Source: Anaerolineaceae bacterium
GTDB lineage: Bacteria > Chloroflexota > Anaerolineae > 4572-78
Reading direction: 5' to 3'
NCBI GenBank assembly: GCA_024762375.1
Contig: JANTHQ010000055.1
Coordinates: forward strand, 1 to 8,820
DNA length: 8,820 nt
Shown: piece after piece, positions 5,927 through 8,820 of the stretch
How positions within the stretch are numbered: position 1 is the stretch's first letter
How the letters are laid out: every line of letters begins with the position of its first letter
Notes under the pieces: generated by a model
Database searches by the model: none
What the model was told of the DNA's origin: nothing
What the model saw: the letters and a program-made list of their open reading frames with translations, nothing else
Program-made: the position numbers and the translations under genes

Positions 5927-6721
5927 ATGTCAGAAGCTCGCCGTCAACTGGAAAAACGTGCCCGAAACGCCATATTGCAAGAAGCTTTTTTCCGCTGGGA
6001 AAGCGCGGTGAACATCGCCGGGGTATTGGTGGCGACGGTAGCCCTGCCGTCATTGTGGTGGGTGTTTGTCGCGTTGGGCGTGGTACTGGAACTGTTCATT
6101 GGCGTAAAAACGATGCGAAACCCGTCCATCAACGCCAAAGCGGTTGCCACTATTTTCCAGCGCGAATTTCAGCCACAGCAGATAAAATCGACCCAACTGC
6201 GGCAAAAAAGCGCAAAAGCGCTGGAATATCTGCGCCGCATCGAAGAATCGGTGGCGCAGACAAAAGAAGGTGTGTTGCGCGACCGCCTGAAACGCACCAC
6301 AGAAGAAGTGGTCGATTGGGTGGAAGCCATCTACCGGCTGGCGAGCCGCATTGACCGTTATAACCAAAACAAACTCATTGCGCGAGACAGACAATCCGTG
6401 CCACAGATGATTGAAGATTTGAGCCAGCGCTGGGCAAACGAAACCGATCCGGCAATGCGACAGCAGTTGGAACAAACCATCGCCGACCGGAAACGGCAAC
6501 TGGCAAATTTGGAAACGCTGGAAGATACGATGGAACGCGCCGAGTTGCAATTGGAGCGAACGCTGTCGGCATTGGGAACGGTTTATTCACAGTTGCTGGT
6601 GCTCGACACCAAAGGCGAATCGGCGGGGCGGGCGCAACGCCTGCAAGAGGAAATTTCGGAGCAGGTGCATCAGTTGCAAGATTTGACTTCGGCAATGGAT
6701 GAGGTGTATCGAGAGGCGTAA
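5927..6721 (+). CDS. membrane-anchored coiled-coil protein in operon with pspA
   Basis: I do not recognise a named family for this 264-residue protein. Residues 1-26 are basic and amphipathic. Residues ~27-60 form a tight hydrophobic hairpin (two short TM segments broken at P41). The rest, ~65-264, is charged and helical with coiled-coil character. Both termini would therefore face the cytoplasm. Residues 131-191 align without gaps to residues 205-265 of the four-TM protein starting at 8021, with about 28 of 61 identical, including V-P-x-x-I-x-D-L and E-T-D-P. It starts 8 bp after the pspA stop, with GGAAGA at 5909-5914 as a likely ribosome binding site. Its position suggests a membrane partner for PspA, comparable in role (not in sequence) to PspB/PspC. 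That role is inferred from context only. Confidence 0.75.
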   Translation: MSEARRQLEKRARNAILQEAFFRWESAVNIAGVLVATVALPSLWWVFVALGVVLELFIGVKTMRNPSINAKAVATIFQREFQPQQIKSTQLRQKSAKALEYLRRIEESVAQTKEGVLRDRLKRTTEEVVDWVEAIYRLASRIDRYNQNKLIARDRQSVPQMIEDLSQRWANETDPAMRQQLEQTIADRKRQLANLETLEDTMERAELQLERTLSALGTVYSQLLVLDTKGESAGRAQRLQEEISEQVHQLQDLTSAMDEVYREA

Positions 6722-6743
6722 GGGGCAAATAGCAAAAAACAGG

Positions 6744-6777
6744 AAAAAACAGGGGCGACTCACACGAGCCGCCCCTG
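6744..6777 (-). terminator. rho-independent terminator of trxB in the convergent gap
   Basis: CAGGGGCG (6750-6757) pairs with CGCCCCTG (6770-6777), and CTC (6759-6761) pairs with GAG (6766-6768) across an A/C mismatch; the loop is ACAC. Read on the minus strand, the stem is followed at once by six T residues (6749-6744), with a second T-run at 6739-6734. On the plus strand the tail is only CTGCTTTCTGCTT, so it would be a weaker stop for the pspA operon. Confidence 0.85.
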
Positions 6778-6808
6778 CTGCTTTCTGCTTGCTTCCTGTC
6801 TCGGAAAA

Positions 6809-7840
6809 CTATGCCGCTGCTGCCATTGAACTTTCTGTTTCCACGTCCATCGCTTGCGATTCGAGGAAATGTTCCACATCCAGCGCGGCTTGACACCCGC
6901 TACCCGCCGCGGTGATGGCTTGCTGGTAATGGTCGTCCTGCACGTCGCCGCAGGCAAAAACGCCCGGCACGCTGGTGGCGGTGATATTGTGTTTGTCGGT
7001 GGAAGTGACAATATAACCTTTATCATTCATTTCCAGTTGCCCGACAAATAATTTGGTGGCGGGGGTGTGCCCGATAGCCAAGAACATCCCTTCCACAGGC
7101 AGATCGGTTACTTCGCCGGTTTTGACATTTTTCAGCCGGACGCCGGTCACTGCATCCTCGCCGAGTACATCTTCAACCACGGTATCCATAATGAATTCAA
7201 TTTTGGGGTTGTCAGCGGCTTTCTTCACCATAATTTTCGAGGCGCGGAATTGGTCGCGGCGGTGAATGAGGTATACTTTGCTGGCGAATTTCGTCAGGAA
7301 TGTGGCTTCTTCCATTGCGCTGTCGCCACCGCCGATAACGCAAATTTCTTTGTCTTGGAAGAAAAAGCCGTCGCAGGTGGCACACGCGCTGACACCGCGG
7401 CCCAGCAGCCGTTTTTCATTTTCCAGACCCAGATAATTGGCGGTTGCGCCGGTGGAGATGATGACCGTTTTCGCTTGGAACAGGTCATCTTCCACCCATA
7501 CTTTTTTGATGTCGCCGCTCAAATCAACTTTGGTGACATCTTTTGCCAGAAATTCCGTGCCGAACCGCTCGGCTTGGGCGTGCATCTCTGCCATCAAATC
7601 GGGGCCCATAATGCCGTTGCGGAAACCGGGGTAGTTTTCTACTTCGGTGGTGTCCATCAACTGCCCGCCACTGAAATAGCCTTCAATCATCAACGGGTTC
7701 AAATGGGCGCGAGCGGTATAAATGGCGGCAGTCAGCCCGGCAGGGCCTGCGCCGATGATGATTACTTCGCGGATTTCATCGGGATTTGGTTTATTTTCGT
7801 GGTCGTCACCTGATTTTGGCATTGAAAGTTGAAAGTCCAT
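6809..7840 (-). CDS. trxB: thioredoxin-disulfide reductase
   Basis: This 343-residue protein is a low-molecular-weight thioredoxin reductase, an FAD/NADPH flavoenzyme that reduces thioredoxin. Motifs in order are G-A-G-P-A-G (30-35, FAD dinucleotide fold), S-G-G-Q-L (57-61), the redox pair C-A-T-C (C153, C156), G-G-G-D-S-A (170-175) and H-R-R (193-195) for NADPH, and F-A-C-G-D-V (295-300) with D299 for FAD. The family is usually about 310-320 residues. The excess is a polar N-terminal extension of ~20 residues and a tail ending in four alanines. The start at 7840 is supported by AGAGGA (7852-7847), 6 nt upstream. Residues 3-7 are encoded by a heptad repeat, so M7 is an alternative start. The gene is monocistronic here, with its own terminator, and is divergent from the gene at 8021. 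Confidence 0.96.
   Translation of the reverse strand: MDFQLSMPKSGDDHENKPNPDEIREVIIIGAGPAGLTAAIYTARAHLNPLMIEGYFSGGQLMDTTEVENYPGFRNGIMGPDLMAEMHAQAERFGTEFLAKDVTKVDLSGDIKKVWVEDDLFQAKTVIISTGATANYLGLENEKRLLGRGVSACATCDGFFFQDKEICVIGGGDSAMEEATFLTKFASKVYLIHRRDQFRASKIMVKKAADNPKIEFIMDTVVEDVLGEDAVTGVRLKNVKTGEVTDLPVEGMFLAIGHTPATKLFVGQLEMNDKGYIVTSTDKHNITATSVPGVFACGDVQDDHYQQAITAAGSGCQAALDVEHFLESQAMDVETESSMAAAA
7822..7835. repeat. heptad repeat TTGAAAG x2 in the 5' end of trxB
   Basis: TTGAAAG TTGAAAG lies within codons 2-7 of trxB when read on the minus strand (CTTTCAA CTTTCAA). The 13-mer TGAAAGTTGAAAG (7823-7835) recurs exactly at 8022-8034, at the start of the divergent gene. Confidence 0.6.
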
Positions 7841-8020
7841 GATATGTCCTCTTTGCTGATAAAATTATTTTGCGTAAAACGCTGCGCTGTCGCACGTGCA
7901 TTAGACGCGGAAAATTCACAATTCTTACGATTTTTCAGAACGATTGATGTGCGTTAAAATAACGCAGTCACAATAATACATTATCCTCAAAACCGTGTCA
8001 GTTCGCAAATGGAGTAACCG
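7841..8020. promoter_or_regulatory. divergent intergenic region with two palindromes
   Basis: This 180-bp gap is AT-richer than the genes and must hold promoters for trxB and the gene at 8021, but I see no pair of boxes close to consensus. Two inverted repeats stand out: TGCGTTA-AAA-TAACGCA (7950-7966, perfect 7-bp arms) and GCGT-AAA-ACGC (7872-7882). They share TGCGT and ACGC halves and could bind the same dimeric regulator. The downstream ribosome binding site GGAG (8011-8014) lies 6 nt before ATG 8021. Confidence 0.5.
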
Positions 8021-8820
8021 ATGAAAGTTGAAAGACCGTCCCAGCCCTTAAATCGCGTCGATTACATGCTATTGGCATTTTCGGCGCTGATAGCCGTCGC
8101 AGGGTTGTTTTGGTTGCCGCTGGCTGCCTCTGCGACAGTTTCGCAACCGACGCCAGAAAATATCGGGATGATAGCGATGGCATGGGGTACTCTGGTTGCC
8201 GGCGCGGGGGGCATCGCGGGGGTGCTTTTGCGCAAACGAACCACGCCATCGGGCTGGAAAATGGTTGCTGCGGTAGTGCTGTGGTGGCTCGGCGTGTTTA
8301 CCCTGTCGTTTGGTGGATTCGCTGTTCTCAATACCGGCGACAGGCTTTGGTTTGAAAATTTTGGGTATTCGGTGGCAATTTGTTTTCTTCCCGGTGGATT
8401 GCTGACACTGGGCAGCGTGCTGTTATATCGATTTTTGCAACGAAAATCGGCTGAAAATAAAGTTGTTGAACAACCCACACCGGAAACCAACGCTGTGCCG
8501 ACCCAACTGTCGCGCGCCGAAAAACTTGCCCGCGCGGAAGAGTATCGACGGTACATCGCCGAATTGCTCCGCGACCCTGATATCGCTCGTTTTGTGCCCG
8601 ATATTTCGGGTTTGAATAGTCGTTTGTCCGGTTGGCAAGCGCATATTGATGAGTTGGTGCAGCGGCTGGAAGAGATGGACAACAACCCGCTCATCCGGCG
8701 CGATTTGCAGGAAGTGCCCAAAGCGATTTCCGATTTGAAACGGCGTTTACTCGATGAAACGGACCCCGATGTTTACCACCAGCTGGAAGAAACGCTGGCA
8801 GATTATCGCCGCCAGCAAGA
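8021..8820 (+). CDS. four-TM protein with cytoplasmic coiled-coil domain, 5' part (runs off window)
   Basis: The frame is open from ATG 8021 to the window end (266 codons and 2 bases), so the C-terminus is missing. Four hydrophobic segments lie near residues 15-37, 48-70, 79-101 and 115-138, followed by a basic R-K, a Pro/Thr-rich linker (~145-162) and a charged helical domain. Residues 205-265 match residues 131-191 of the protein encoded at 5927-6721 without gaps, sharing V-P-x-x-I-x-D-L and E-T-D-P....Q-L-E. I do not recognise the family. The shared domain suggests both proteins display the same cytoplasmic helical module at the membrane, perhaps with PspA. Its first codons include the heptad TGAAAGT-TGAAAGA (8022-8035). 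GGAG at 8011-8014 supports the start. Confidence 0.75.
   Translation, partial: MKVERPSQPLNRVDYMLLAFSALIAVAGLFWLPLAASATVSQPTPENIGMIAMAWGTLVAGAGGIAGVLLRKRTTPSGWKMVAAVVLWWLGVFTLSFGGFAVLNTGDRLWFENFGYSVAICFLPGGLLTLGSVLLYRFLQRKSAENKVVEQPTPETNAVPTQLSRAEKLARAEEYRRYIAELLRDPDIARFVPDISGLNSRLSGWQAHIDELVQRLEEMDNNPLIRRDLQEVPKAISDLKRRLLDETDPDVYHQLEETLADYRRQQ
8022..8035. repeat. heptad repeat TGAAAGT/TGAAAGA at the start of the four-TM gene
   Basis: Two 7-bp units begin inside the ATG of the gene at 8021. They share a 13-bp exact match with the repeat inside the trxB start (7823-7835), in the same orientation on the plus strand. Confidence 0.55.

Noticed and set aside
6699..6893. 64-codon plus-strand frame across the convergent gap
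   Set aside because: It starts inside the coiled-coil gene, runs through the terminator hairpin and overlaps the end of trxB. It has no ribosome binding site.
7067..7813. 248-codon plus-strand frame opposite trxB
   Set aside because: trxB is unambiguous on the minus strand, and this frame has low-complexity composition with no family features.

Overview
The window looks like a stretch of a moderately GC-rich bacterial chromosome. I lean towards Chloroflexota (Anaerolineae/Caldilineae-like). The reasons are a GT39-type membrane glycosyltransferase with a C-terminal beta-rich domain of a kind I associate with that phylum, a MaoC-hydratase/CoA-ester-lyase pair, a large AAA ATPase fused to a winged helix next to PspA, and abundant degenerate 7-bp repeats around genes. 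This placement comes from pattern memory, not a database search.

Layout. (1) Bases 1-1378: the 3' end of a MaoC-like enoyl-CoA hydratase, then a CitE-like CoA-ester lyase, closed by a clear rho-independent terminator. Together they suggest hydration and C-C cleavage of a branched C4/C5 acyl-CoA (mesaconyl/citramalyl/malyl type). (2) Bases 1408-3716: heptanucleotide arrays lead into a large polytopic glycosyltransferase. Its reading frame has absorbed a 14-unit heptad array at the N-terminus and a pair of inverted palindromic elements in the middle. (3) Bases 3729-6721: a well-formed promoter drives an AAA ATPase/OmpR-type winged-helix fusion protein, followed by a PspA/Vipp1 (ESCRT-III-like) gene and a membrane-anchored coiled-coil protein 8 bp downstream. 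(4) Bases 6744-7840, minus strand: thioredoxin reductase (trxB), converging on the PspA cluster and ending in its own terminator. (5) Bases 7841-8820: a divergent promoter region with two palindromes, then a four-TM protein cut by the window end.

The most interesting points are these. The AAA-winged-helix gene beside pspA could be an envelope-stress regulator unlike PspF. The membrane coiled-coil protein after pspA and the four-TM protein beyond trxB share an ungapped domain of about 61 residues (about 46% identity by eye), which ties both sides of trxB into one possible membrane-stress neighbourhood. Finally, 7-bp periodic repeats lie at or over the 5' ends of four of the seven genes whose starts are in view.
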